Positions 26,011 through 34,113 of a stretch of DNA of 64,000 bases are shown here, in pieces. Origin of the DNA: Bacillota bacterium (GTDB lineage Bacteria > Bacillota > Clostridia > Christensenellales > Pumilibacteraceae); assembly GCA_009779975.1 (NCBI GenBank), contig WRAY01000001.1:62001-126000 (forward strand), given 5' to 3'. A program made the position numbers and the translations under genes. The first letter of the stretch is position 1. Each line of letters starts with the position of its first letter. Below the pieces are notes generated by a model that made no database searches, was not told the DNA's origin, and saw only the letters and a program-made list of their open reading frames with translations.

Positions 26011-26075
26011 TGGTGATTAGTTGTTAGTGATTGATAAAAAAATCAAACAACTACTAATCACTAGCCGCCAATCAC
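26011..26075. repeat. inverted repeat of GGTGATTAGTGGTTAG-type words
   Basis: TGGTGATTAGTTGTTAGTGA (26011-26030) and an inverted arm at 26042-26075 (AACTACTAATCACTAGCCGC inside) lie after veg. The same word family is found at 27976-28060 and in frame inside ksgA at 27534-27576. Confidence 0.75.
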
Positions 26076-26105
26076 AAAAAAAGGACGCCTAAGCGTCCTT
26101 TTTTT
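26076..26105. terminator. bidirectional terminator between veg and the acidic protein gene
   Basis: A seven-A run, AGGACGC, CTAA, GCGTCCT and a seven-T run form a symmetric hairpin that can end transcription from both convergent genes. The T-run overlaps the stop codon of the minus-strand gene (26104). Confidence 0.9.
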
Positions 26106-26757
26106 AGTCTTCCCAATCTTCGTCATCAACCAATTCATTATCGTCATCGTCTTCATCTTCGGGGCGGTCAAGAAAATCATCCTCGTTTATTTCAAAGTCG
26201 AAGTCGTCCGGCTCGGCATATTGAGCAGAAAAGTCTTCTTCCTCTTCTTCCTCTTCCTCTTCTTCCAACTCGCCTTCAAACATTTGGCTGTCAACTTCTT
26301 CAATAGCACTCTCATCAATGCCTAGGTCAATGTCTTTTACTTTCTTGACATCTTCATCAACCTCTTCTTCCTCTTCAAAGAAATCCTTCTCAGTAAGAGA
26401 ATCTTGTTCTTTTTTGCAGGAGAGGCAAATTTCGTCAGATGGTCTGTCTGCAACAAAACCAGTCACGCATATCGGACAAATTTTTTCGATGATGTCATCT
26501 TCATCCGGAATGAGGATACTTTTGTCTGCAAGCCCTATTTCCGCTTTACAAACAAGACACCATTTATCTTTTTTGTCGATGTAGTTCAAGTCACATCTAG
26601 GACATACCACCCAAACAGGAGGTTCGGGTTTTTTGTCAATCTTCTTTTCAACTTTTTTTTCAATCTTTTTTTCTGACTTTTTGTCGATTTTTTTCGCCAC
26701 TTTTTCTTGTTTTGCTTTTTCTTTCGCTATTTTTTTTGTTTCTTTTTCTTTGCTCAT
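26104..26757 (-). CDS. zinc-ribbon protein with lysine-rich head and acidic tail
   Basis: The 217-residue cytoplasmic protein has three zones. Residues 1-46 are almost only Lys, Glu and Ala (KEKETKKIAKEKAKQEKVAK). Residues 48-115 hold two zinc-ribbon-like knuckles with four Cys pairs (CPRC ... CLVC and CPIC ... CLSC). The remainder is strongly acidic, ending DEDDDDNELVDDEDWED. AAGGAAA precedes the ATG. I do not recognise the family. Opposite charge at the two ends and zinc knuckles suggest a nucleic-acid or ribosome-associated protein, but this is only an impression. Confidence 0.75.
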   Translation of the reverse strand: MSKEKETKKIAKEKAKQEKVAKKIDKKSEKKIEKKVEKKIDKKPEPPVWVVCPRCDLNYIDKKDKWCLVCKAEIGLADKSILIPDEDDIIEKICPICVTGFVADRPSDEICLSCKKEQDSLTEKDFFEEEEEVDEDVKKVKDIDLGIDESAIEEVDSQMFEGELEEEEEEEEEEDFSAQYAEPDDFDFEINEDDFLDRPEDEDDDDNELVDDEDWED

Positions 26758-26915
26758 GGATTGTGTTTCCTTATTAACACAGGTATTATATTCATTTTTT
26801 TAATAAATGTAAACTATTTTTAACAACTTTTTAAAAGTTTTTTTAGACTTATTTATTTTTATATTTTTGACTATATCAAAAAAACTAAACACAAATTTTG
26901 ACAAAAAAATTTTTG

Positions 26916-26991
26916 AGTCTTTTTTAATGATTCTTTTTCTTAAAAATTGGCCAGATGCCCATTAAAAGAAAAAGAATCATTAAAAAAGACT
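26916..26991 (-). terminator. 26-bp perfect hairpin downstream of ksgA
   Basis: Arms 26916-26941 and 26966-26991 are perfect inverted copies (AGTCTTTTTTAATGATTCTT at the left end) around a 24-base loop with TTGGCCAGATGCCC. On the minus strand it lies 35 bases after the ksgA stop and is followed by CAAAAATTTTTTTG, so it probably ends the rplM-rpsI-ksgA transcript. Confidence 0.6.
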
Positions 26992-27026
26992 GAAAAGATA
27001 CCGTTATATATTTTGCGAAAAAGTTT

Positions 27027-27974
27027 TTATATATAGCCTTTTATTAAATTTGAAAGAGTAATAAATTCTTCGACACTCAAGGTTTCGCCTCTGATGCTTT
27101 CGTTTTTTTGCATTTTTTTGAGTATTGCCGCAACCTCGTCACGAGAGAGAGAAAACTCTTTTATCAGGTTGTTTGAAAGGGTTTTTCTCCTCATTGCAAA
27201 TGAACCTCTCACTGTCCTTTTAAAATATTCAATATCGCTTATGTTAGGTTTTTGATTTTTTTTAAGGGTGATTACGGCACTATCGACATTTGGAGAGGGA
27301 GTGAACATTTTTCTTGAAACTGTTCGGTTGTAGGTAATATCCGACATTGCCTGACATATGACGGATAAAATTCCATAGTCAGGAGTGTTTTCCTTTGCCG
27401 CAATTCGCATTGCAACTTCTTTTTGAATCATGATGGTGATTGAAGTGCAAAATTCGTCTTCAAGAAATTTGAACAATAGCGGAGTTGTGATATAATATGG
27501 GAGATTTGCGACAAGTTTATAATTTTGGTGATTGGTGGTTAGTGGTTGGTGGTTGGTGGTTGATAGATTAATTTTTTTATGAAGTTCGTTTAAAGGATAC
27601 TTTAATGCATCTTCAAAGATGAATTCAACATTCGGGAGGTTGAGGTTGAGAAGCGGTTCTTTTAAATCTTTGTCAATTTCAAAAGATATTACTTTTTCAG
27701 CATATTCAGAAAGGACTTTTGTCAAAGTTCCCAGTCCTGCTCCGACTTCAACAACAATATCACCTTGAGGACAAATGAGTGCGTCCTCTCCCGTAGTGAC
27801 AGTGAGCCGGCGTTTCTCATGACACTCCGCTGCTTTCGGGCAATTCCCTGCTGTTTGTTTAAGACTTGCGTTGCTTGCCCCTACACTACGACAAATAAGA
27901 GCATCGATTGCGATGCTCTTTAGAAGATTTGTGTCATATATAAAATTTTGTCCGAGGGACTTTTTGTATTGCAT
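27027..27974 (-). CDS. rsmA: 16S rRNA dimethyladenosine transferase carrying two repeat-derived insertions
   Basis: The 315-residue KsgA/RsmA protein dimethylates two adenosines in helix 45 of 16S rRNA. Family motifs are KKSLGQNFIYD at the N-terminus, VEVGAGLGTLTKVL (SAM site), NLPYYITTPLLFKF (catalytic NxPY) and KMFTPSPNVDSAV. It is longer than the usual 270-290 residues. One extra block of about 40 residues follows LKSIAIDALIC, just before the SAM motif. Another of about 15 (STTNHQPLTTNHQ) precedes NYKLVANLPYY. Both are encoded by DNA resembling intergenic repeats. The frame is intact, so the enzyme is probably active. No Shine-Dalgarno site: another copy of the GTGATTGG repeat abuts the ATG. 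Confidence 0.92.
   Translation of the reverse strand: MQYKKSLGQNFIYDTNLLKSIAIDALICRSVGASNASLKQTAGNCPKAAECHEKRRLTVTTGEDALICPQGDIVVEVGAGLGTLTKVLSEYAEKVISFEIDKDLKEPLLNLNLPNVEFIFEDALKYPLNELHKKINLSTTNHQPLTTNHQNYKLVANLPYYITTPLLFKFLEDEFCTSITIMIQKEVAMRIAAKENTPDYGILSVICQAMSDITYNRTVSRKMFTPSPNVDSAVITLKKNQKPNISDIEYFKRTVRGSFAMRRKTLSNNLIKEFSLSRDEVAAILKKMQKNESIRGETLSVEEFITLSNLIKGYI
27534..27576. repeat. GTGGTT-type repeat in frame inside ksgA
   Basis: The plus strand reads TGGTGATTGGTGGTTAGTGG from 27534 and continues with two more GTTGGTG units. It matches the repeats beside ksgA (27976 and 26011). On the coding strand it gives NHQPLTTNHQ. Confidence 0.8.
27770..27906. repeat. 120-bp repeat-like insertion in frame inside ksgA
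   Basis: Two 16-base direct copies (27770-27785 and 27890-27905) are 120 bases apart, a multiple of three. On the coding strand they read GACGCACTCATTTGTC and GATGCTCTTATTTGTC, both encoding D-A-L-I-C; the three differences are all third-position changes. Between them the coding strand has GTAGGGGCAAGCAACGCAAG, close to GTAGGGGTAAGCAACGCGAA at 50115. Confidence 0.75.
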
Positions 27975-27975
27975 A

Positions 27976-28060
27976 GTAGTGATTGGTGATCAGCGGTCAG
28001 TGATGGTAAAAATAAAAATTAACCAACACTAGTCACTGACCACTATCCACTGACCACTAG
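27976..28060. repeat. inverted repeat of GTGATTGGTG-type words between rpsI and ksgA
   Basis: GTAGTGATTGGTGATCAGCG (27976-27995) and inverted CACTGACCACTATCCACTGA-type words (28021-28060) flank about 13 AT bases. One end lies at the ksgA start codon and the other 2 bases from the rpsI stop codon. Confidence 0.8.
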
Positions 28061-28061
28061 A

Positions 28062-28478
28062 TTATCTCTTCGAGAATTGCGGCGCTCTTCTTGCTTTTTT
28101 CAAGCCATATTTTTTACGCTCTTTCATCCTTGGATCACGAGTTAAAAAGCCTTCTTTTTTAAGCGTTGCTTTTAGATTTGGCTCAGCCTCAAGAAGGGCA
28201 CGGGAAATTCCGTGTCTGATTGCACCTGCTTGACCGGTAAAACCGCCGCCTTTGACATTGACGAAAATATCGTATTTTCCGCTTGTTTGCGTTGCAACCA
28301 GCGGCTGATTGACGATAAGTTTCAATGTGTCAAGACCAAAAAAGTCGTCCATTGTGCGTTTGTTAATGCTGACAGCACCTGTTCCGTTTGGAATAAGTCT
28401 GACTCTTGCTATTGCTTTCTTTCTGCGTCCTGTTCCCCAAAACGCTAATTTTTTTGCTTTGTTTGATTTGATTGCCAT
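28062..28478 (-). CDS. rpsI: 30S ribosomal protein S9
   Basis: The 138-residue protein has the S9 signatures [34 protein letters not shown] and the conserved C-terminal [18 protein letters not shown], whose final Arg reaches the ribosomal P site. AAAAGGATA precedes ATG 28478. It follows rplM as in nearly all bacteria, here with a repeat-filled 94-base gap. Confidence 0.97.
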   Translation of the reverse strand: MAIKSNKAKKLAFWGTGRRKKAIARVRLIPNGTGAVSINKRTMDDFFGLDTLKLIVNQPLVATQTSGKYDIFVNVKGGGFTGQAGAIRHGISRALLEAEPNLKATLKKEGFLTRDPRMKERKKYGLKKARRAPQFSKR

Positions 28479-28492
28479 ATGTATCCTTTTTT

Positions 28493-28570
28493 AACGCACA
28501 ATGCATACATAACGATTGTTAAATATTAACTAAATTTTATCCTTCGTTATGCATTATGAGTTATTCGTTG
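28493..28570. repeat. GCATAACGATTGTT-type inverted repeat between rplM and rpsI
   Basis: AACGCACAATGCATACATAA (28493-28512) and CGTTATGCATTATGAGTTAT (28543-28562) are inverted arms. The element sits within a ribosomal protein operon, so it must permit read-through transcription. Confidence 0.75.
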
Positions 28571-28572
28571 AA

Positions 28573-29019
28573 TTAATTATATTTCTTCTCCACTAATTTT
28601 AACTCTTTCGCTTGCTGAGCAACATGAGGATGTTCTGCTCCTTTGTAAACACGCAATTTTTTCAGCATTCTTCTTCCCAATGAGTTTTTGGGCATCATAC
28701 CCTTTACTGCAAGGTAGAGGGCTTCGTCAGATTTTTCTGCCATGAGTTTTTTGTATTGAATTTCTTTTAGTCCGCTCATGTAGCCGGTGTGATATCTGCG
28801 ATATTTTTGTTCCATTTTTTTGCCGGTTAGGACTGCGTGGTCTGAATTGATGACAATAACATAATCACCGCAATCACAGTGAGGCGTGAACTCGGGTTTA
28901 TTTTTTCCGCGCAAAACTGCCGCAACTTGTGCTGCAACTCTTCCCAATGCCATGTCTTTTGCATCGACAATATACCAATTTCTTTGAACTGTTTGTTCGT
29001 TTGCCATGTAGGTTTTCAT
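28573..29019 (-). CDS. rplM: 50S ribosomal protein L13
   Basis: The 148-residue protein has L13 signatures: QRNWYIVDAKDMALGRVAAQ, LRGKNKPEFTPHCDCGDYVI, the MVRGMLP-like segment (AVKGMMPKNSLGRRMLKKL) and the LRVYKGAEHPHVAQQ end. Start ATG 29019 is set by AGGAGAA; a longer in-frame start at 29058 lies in a repeat and is unlikely. Confidence 0.97.
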   Translation of the reverse strand: MKTYMANEQTVQRNWYIVDAKDMALGRVAAQVAAVLRGKNKPEFTPHCDCGDYVIVINSDHAVLTGKKMEQKYRRYHTGYMSGLKEIQYKKLMAEKSDEALYLAVKGMMPKNSLGRRMLKKLRVYKGAEHPHVAQQAKELKLVEKKYN

Positions 29020-29029
29020 TTCTTCTCCT

Positions 29030-29116
29030 AATGCATAAGTGCATAGCGCATCATGCATAATTATTGTTAAATTTTTTCGACTTTAATTATGCATGATGCG
29101 TTATGCATTATGCATT
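29030..29116. repeat. GCATAATGCATT-type inverted repeat upstream of rplM
   Basis: Arms 29030-29063 (AATGCATAAGTGCATAGCGC at the left) and 29084-29116 (GATGCGTTATGCATTATGCA near the right) are inverted around about 20 bases. The element separates the lipoprotein gene (ends 29124) from rplM. Confidence 0.8.
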
Positions 29117-29123
29117 GAAATTT

Positions 29124-30920
29124 TTAGTTCCACTCCTCTCCTAAATACAAGTCATCATCCGGCACAAAATCTTCATCTTCTTCGGGCATTCTGTCGCCAT
29201 ATGCACGATAGTAGACCAGGACTGATTGGACTCCGTCTCCGTCTCTGCGAGTTGAGCGGAAGAATGCATAGCCTCCTCCCATTACCCATTCGTCAACGAA
29301 TGCAAAATACATCACAAATCCCGCAACTAAATCAGGGGCAAAATGATTTTGTTCAATCGGGGCATGAGACATTACTTGCGGAGTTGCATTTGGAGTTAGA
29401 ATATCAATTCTCATCAAATAGTTTCCGTCACCCAAAAAGTAAAGTTCGCTGCCATAAAGATGGTGTTTTGTCACCCCGACCGGCCAAACTTCGTTTAGGA
29501 CATTATGGACATTAAGAGCGCTCACTAGTTGCACCGGGCCTTGTGCCGATGAGGCTAGAATCATTGGGTGAGAACGATGATGGTCTCTGAAAAAGATATA
29601 ACTTGAACCAAAAAGATTTGCATTGATTGCAAGATGATAATAACTGTTTATTTGAATGTTTTGACGATATTCATTTACTCCTGTTAAACTTAGTTGATGC
29701 TCCCTATATGTTCGGCTTCCGACAAAAACACTCTCTTCGTCAATAATAGCATAGCCTCCCATTAATGCATCGTGAAGATTGTCATATTTGATGATTTGGT
29801 TGTTGAAAAGGTCTGTTTCGGTGTAGATTAGCAATCCGTCTCTGACATCAACAAGAGTGATGTGTTGACCTGAACCTCTGATTCTTATTCCCTCTTCGCC
29901 GCTTGGACGCATCATTTCAACAATATTTCCTTCTTGAACACCGTCACCGTGGACAAAATTTCTTGTGAAGAAAATGAAATGCTCAAGATTGTTTTCATAG
30001 CGGTAATGATTGACTGAGTCATAGAAATCAAATCTTGGGAAAATAACGCTTGTGACATTCTCTGCAATCAAATAGGGATTGTTTGGACGGCGTCTGTTAT
30101 CTTCCATGCGAACAGAAACTATTCTTCCGCTTGTCTCTCCTGCCGGAGTATAGAACACAACCATATAGACGGCATCGCCAATGCGGTAAAAAGCATAGGG
30201 GGCATGATTTGCTGGACCTTGAGTTGAATAGATGTGTTGAGTTTGAGACCCGTCAACTCTAGTTCTCATGAAATCTACTCTGTCGTCTTGCATTCTTCCG
30301 GCTGTGTCACGAGTGATTGAGGGAGTTGCATAATAAATCCATTCACCAAAAATAAATATTCCGCCATGACCTGAGAGAGTGTCTCCCGCAACAGTTCCAA
30401 TGGCTTTTGGGACAATTCTCTCAACAGCAACCAAATCAATCCAGTTATCAGGGTCATTGACATCAAAATTGTCAAAATCAAAGTCTTCATCATTGATGTT
30501 TATTCCGTGGCGAAGTTGAGGTGTAGAATAAAATTCATTTTGTGCATAAACTTGTCCGGTTGCAGTGAACGCATTTTCGTTTATTACTAAGTCAGGATTT
30601 TCGTTAAAACCGGAAACAAATTCTCTGCCTTCTCTTTCTCCGCGAAGTTCAGCACGATAAAGCGCTCCTCTTTGAACATCGCCCCATGCATTAAATCTTC
30701 CGTCTGCCGTTGGATTATAAGTCAATGTGTTGAATCCGTTGATGAAATAGACAATATTGCCGTATTGAACAGCACTGCCGCCTTGACTTCTCACGACAAA
30801 ATTAGTGTCTTGCTCCATTGTCAAATTCGGAACTCTTGGAAAGCCCATGCAGCCGACAAAAATTCCTGCGGCAAACAAGAGCCCAACTATTAAAGATAAT
30901 ATTTTAGATATTTTTTTCAT
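29124..30920 (-). CDS. lipoprotein of about 600 residues, probably beta-propeller
   Basis: I choose ATG 30920 (AGGAAA upstream), giving MKKISKILSLIVGLLFAAGI and a lipobox FVGC. The rest has repeated strand motifs such as VQYGNIVYFINGFNTLTYN, HGGIFIFGEWIYYATPSI, SELYFLGDGNYLMRIDI and VAGFVMYFAFVDEWVMGGGY. This pattern of G-x-x-IYF blades is like DUF5050-type propellers. No enzyme motif is seen. The C-terminus is acidic (MPEEDEDFVPDDDLYLGEEW). The protein is anchored outside the membrane; its role is unknown. Confidence 0.75.
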   Translation of the reverse strand: MKKISKILSLIVGLLFAAGIFVGCMGFPRVPNLTMEQDTNFVVRSQGGSAVQYGNIVYFINGFNTLTYNPTADGRFNAWGDVQRGALYRAELRGEREGREFVSGFNENPDLVINENAFTATGQVYAQNEFYSTPQLRHGININDEDFDFDNFDVNDPDNWIDLVAVERIVPKAIGTVAGDTLSGHGGIFIFGEWIYYATPSITRDTAGRMQDDRVDFMRTRVDGSQTQHIYSTQGPANHAPYAFYRIGDAVYMVVFYTPAGETSGRIVSVRMEDNRRRPNNPYLIAENVTSVIFPRFDFYDSVNHYRYENNLEHFIFFTRNFVHGDGVQEGNIVEMMRPSGEEGIRIRGSGQHITLVDVRDGLLIYTETDLFNNQIIKYDNLHDALMGGYAIIDEESVFVGSRTYREHQLSLTGVNEYRQNIQINSYYHLAINANLFGSSYIFFRDHHRSHPMILASSAQGPVQLVSALNVHNVLNEVWPVGVTKHHLYGSELYFLGDGNYLMRIDILTPNATPQVMSHAPIEQNHFAPDLVAGFVMYFAFVDEWVMGGGYAFFRSTRRDGDGVQSVLVYYRAYGDRMPEEDEDFVPDDDLYLGEEWN

Positions 30921-31009
30921 GATGTATTTCCTAGTAGCAAAATGCACTCAAAAAAACGCATAGCACTGACCATTATATAATAAAAGAAAGGGGGTGTCAA
31001 CTGTTTTTA

Positions 31010-31101
31010 AGTGAAAAGTGAAAAGTGAAAGATGAAAAGTCTTGATAATTTTTAAATAAACTCAACACTGCTGTTCATCTTGCACACTTCACTTTTCACT
31101 T
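31010..31101. repeat. GTGAAAAGT-type inverted repeat reaching into a coding region
   Basis: AGTGAAAAGTGAAAAGTGAA (31010-31029) and inverted words ending at 31101 flank about 33 bases. The right arm contains the last codons (Ser-Glu-Lys-stop) of the glycoside hydrolase-like gene. Confidence 0.8.
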
Positions 31102-32996
31102 ACTATAACGCTCACCCTTCCGCCTTTCAACTTCTCGCTTTTTGCGCTTATTGTGATTTTTCCCACATTTTTGGGTTTTAAAACAGCGATTATTTTTCCG
31201 CCTTGAGAATTTAAAGAGACAAAGTGTTTTTTCTCTTCGTTTTGAATTTCTTCTTGTGAGTTGAAAAGTGCTATTATTTCAGCATTTTCGCAAGATTCAA
31301 AGGTTACTTCTCTTCTTGCGTGAGAGGCAAAATTTCCGTCTTTATCCAGAACCGTCAATTCAACAAATACTAACTCGCCTTCTTTTGATTTTTTTGAATA
31401 AGGAGTGAGCAAAAGTGAACTTGGAGATGAGGGAGTTTTTATAAAAGCGTCTGCAATATGAATTCCTTTTCTGTAACTTGTTGAAGACAACACTCCGGGG
31501 GTATATTCAACTTCAAACTCTGCAATGAAGTTTTTCATTCTTCCGCCGATTACTCTGTTTATTGTTCTGTCGTTTAAGCGGAGTTGAACAATATCACCTC
31601 TTGAATAGACCATGACTTTTATCATCTGCCCCAAGTGACGCTCATAGTGCCATGAAGAAGACACTGCTCCGCTATCGGGGCAAACTGTTGTGATAAGAGC
31701 GGTTTCTTTTTTTTGAAGAATGATTTGGGCAAGGTGATAGAATGGTTTTTTTGTCAAAAAGTTATCAAAAAGAGGATAAACCGTTTCCAAAAATATTCCC
31801 TTGATATTAGGCATATTTTGCATTTTTGCATGAGTGTCAAAAAACTCTTCTTCAAAAACGGCAAGTCCGATTATGTCTTTTTTAATGTCTTTGAACTCAT
31901 CATATATTGAACATTGCTCTGCACCTGAAAAGCCGATAACATCAACCTTCTCCATACTCTCTTTTGTTAATGACTTGAAAATTGAGCCTTTTATATTTAA
32001 CAGTTTTTCTTTTTCCGCTTTGATAAGGTCAAGAACAGAGAAATTAATCATGATAGGCTTTGTTGAAATTGATTTTAAATCATTATATATATTTTCAATC
32101 AATTTCGCTCCGCCTCCTCTCCCATAAGTTTCCGAAGCAAGCCCTGCGATATTAAATGCCAAAATGCTCGGGTGAGATGCAATTCTTTTTAAACTGTCAA
32201 TCCTGTCGTCATACTTATAATCGAAAATCGGATTTTCTTGGGCGAGGAATTCAAAAACATCAACAACACAAAATAATCCCGCTTTTGTCAACTCATCAAT
32301 CTCTCTTTGAGTCGGAAGTGATAAAAATCGAACACAATTGAAACCGCATTCTTTGATTAATGAAAATTTTCTTGCAATATAAGCACTTGAATTAAAAAAT
32401 TCTTGTTCAGAGTCAACACAAACTCCATAAAGTTTTTTTGGAGGTTTCATTGCAATGCCAAGCGGAAGAAGAGTTTCTTCATCATCAAGAGCAATGCGAG
32501 CGGTATAGAAATAAGGTATGTCTTGAGGTTTCTTTATTTTTAATGTCATCTCAAATTCTCTTCCGGTGTTTTTTTGCATGATGACTTTTTTTGATTTTAT
32601 TGCAACCCGTTTGTTTTTGTTGTTCAAAATTGAAAACACAAGATTGAATTTATGATGACGAAAATCTTCGTTGACAACTGTTGTTTTGATTGTCACAAAA
32701 ACTTCACCGCCTTTTAGTTGAGTTGAAAATATTGTTGAATGAGGCAAAACAAAAACAAGTTTGTCTGAATAGAAAAGCGACATTGAAATATTGTCAGACG
32801 GCGAACAGACACTCAAAGTATTTTTTGCGAGCAATTTTCCGCTGATGTCACTCATACCGCTGCAAAAAGTGTTAAGAACTCTTTCTCCGTTAAGTTCAAA
32901 ACTAAGAAGTTCTCCGTTTGCACCATCAGCACTTAAAAAGCATTTTTGATGAGGCACAAACTCAAATTCATTTGTCGTCAATTTTAGTTGTTTCAT
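31089..32996 (-). CDS. glycoside hydrolase family 2-like protein, probably without catalysis
   Basis: The 635-residue protein lacks a signal peptide. The middle resembles the GH2 barrel: KLYGVCVDSEQEFFNSSAYI, FSLIKECGFNCVRFLSLP, KAGLFCVVDVFEF and SHPSILAFNIAG. Then comes a strand WHYERHLGQMIKVMVYSRGD and LRLNDRTINR, as in GH2 C-terminal domains. Last is an Ig-like domain (LTVLDKDGNFASHARREVTF). Where active GH2 enzymes have the W-x-x-x-N-E acid/base motif, this protein has FNIAGLASE with no Asn-Glu pair, and the N-terminal sugar-binding domain is reduced. It may bind sugar or have a changed mechanism. The last codons are part of an intergenic repeat. Confidence 0.72.
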   Translation of the reverse strand: MKQLKLTTNEFEFVPHQKCFLSADGANGELLSFELNGERVLNTFCSGMSDISGKLLAKNTLSVCSPSDNISMSLFYSDKLVFVLPHSTIFSTQLKGGEVFVTIKTTVVNEDFRHHKFNLVFSILNNKNKRVAIKSKKVIMQKNTGREFEMTLKIKKPQDIPYFYTARIALDDEETLLPLGIAMKPPKKLYGVCVDSEQEFFNSSAYIARKFSLIKECGFNCVRFLSLPTQREIDELTKAGLFCVVDVFEFLAQENPIFDYKYDDRIDSLKRIASHPSILAFNIAGLASETYGRGGGAKLIENIYNDLKSISTKPIMINFSVLDLIKAEKEKLLNIKGSIFKSLTKESMEKVDVIGFSGAEQCSIYDEFKDIKKDIIGLAVFEEEFFDTHAKMQNMPNIKGIFLETVYPLFDNFLTKKPFYHLAQIILQKKETALITTVCPDSGAVSSSWHYERHLGQMIKVMVYSRGDIVQLRLNDRTINRVIGGRMKNFIAEFEVEYTPGVLSSTSYRKGIHIADAFIKTPSSPSSLLLTPYSKKSKEGELVFVELTVLDKDGNFASHARREVTFESCENAEIIALFNSQEEIQNEEKKHFVSLNSQGGKIIAVLKPKNVGKITISAKSEKLKGGRVSVIVSEK

Positions 32997-33019
32997 GATT
33001 TTTTTCTATTTAGTGTACT

Positions 33020-33751
33020 TTAATTCCCTAATTCAATTTGGGCTCGAAAGACTATGTTTATTCCGGATGTGCCTTCCACTATAACGAGGTTATTTGTTCT
33101 TTCAATTTTTAAAATTACTTCTTTTTTTGCACTGAGTTCGCTAAGATAGTTGATATGCAGACTTTGAATTCCTTGTCTTATTTCATATTCACCGAGAGCG
33201 TCATAGAGGTATTCAGCGTATCGAATATTATTAACATGCATATTGACATCTAAGTCAGAATAAGTTGACTCTAGTTTGCGGGTTTTATTTTTAGAGGATG
33301 TTGCGACCGCCCGAACTTGAATTGCTCCGCCTTCCAGTCCTTCTCCATCGCCGAAAGAACCGAAAAGAGTTGCAAAATCGTCTAATTTCAATCGGGCAAT
33401 TTTCATAGTGTTCATGTCAATCAAAACCCATCTTGCGCTGCCCTTTATCATTATTTCACCCTTTTTATTTCGAACAACATACTCTCTTCTTGTTGAAACT
33501 CCTTGCGGCATAAGCGGCCAAGTTTCAACAAGAAGCGTTTCAAAGCGTTTAGGGTGAGTTATTATTTTGAAAGCAATTCTTGACAAAACCCAAAAAAGAC
33601 CTTTGTCTCTCATATTTTCATGGGTCATTCCGACGCTTGACGCATGCAAAGTTGCCGCCTCTTGAAATATGTCAAGAACAGCGGACGGCTTTATTTTCAA
33701 ACCAAAATCAAGGTCTGAGTTTCGAATAGTGCAAGGGAAAGAGTATTTCAT
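33020..33751 (-). CDS. acyl-ACP thioesterase
   Basis: The 243-residue protein is of the bacterial FatA/FatB-like family: double hotdog fold with RNSDLDFGLKIKPSAVLDIF at the start, WVLSRIAFKIITHPKRFETL, VETWPLMPQGVSTRREYVV and SDLDVNMHVNNIRYAEY. The last motif, with D-x-N-x-H-x-N-N, holds catalytic residues. It releases fatty acids from acyl carrier protein. No Shine-Dalgarno site is seen before the ATG; an ATGCATT-type repeat directly precedes it. The GH2-like gene follows after 23 bases. Confidence 0.9.
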   Translation of the reverse strand: MKYSFPCTIRNSDLDFGLKIKPSAVLDIFQEAATLHASSVGMTHENMRDKGLFWVLSRIAFKIITHPKRFETLLVETWPLMPQGVSTRREYVVRNKKGEIMIKGSARWVLIDMNTMKIARLKLDDFATLFGSFGDGEGLEGGAIQVRAVATSSKNKTRKLESTYSDLDVNMHVNNIRYAEYLYDALGEYEIRQGIQSLHINYLSELSAKKEVILKIERTNNLVIVEGTSGINIVFRAQIELGN

Positions 33752-34113
33752 ATTTCAATGCATATTTCACAATGCATAACACATAATGATTGTGTTTTTA
33801 AAATTATAACACAGTTAAAAAAAAAGTGCAAACAATTTTTAGTGAGTTGAAAATATTTAAAGTTAAGATTTTTTGAATCTTTTTCCCTGCTCCCTATTAT
33901 TCGATCGTAAATCATTGATTATTATTGCTCAAAAGAGAATATATTTTTTATTAATAAATTGTTAATAAATAGTTGCCAAACTGTGTTTGTTCAGTTATAC
34001 TATACACAAGTATTATTCTAGGCTGAATAGGACTTTTCTTTTAAAGATGTTGTTAACAAAATGTAAATTTTCTAATAATTTTCTTTGAATACAAAATATA
34101 AGGACTACCTATT
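33752..34113. other. divergent intergenic region between thioesterase and giant lipoprotein
   Basis: About 360 bases without a gene. The left end has a copy of the ATGCATAACACATAATGATTG repeat family (about 33755-33795). The middle is plain AT-rich DNA. The right part has the promoter of the plus-strand giant gene (33973-34001) and a leader of roughly 106 bases. Confidence 0.6.
33973..34001 (+). promoter_or_regulatory. promoter of the BIG2/LRR giant lipoprotein gene
   Basis: TTGCCA (33973-33978), 17-base spacer, TATACT (33996-34001). Transcription would begin near 34008. AAGGA lies 9 bases before ATG 34114. Confidence 0.7.

Noticed and set aside
26011-29116. Regularly spaced short repeats that could suggest a CRISPR array
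   Set aside because: The words are 7-10 bases, arranged as inverted arms, with no constant repeats of 24 or more bases, no unique spacers and no cas genes.
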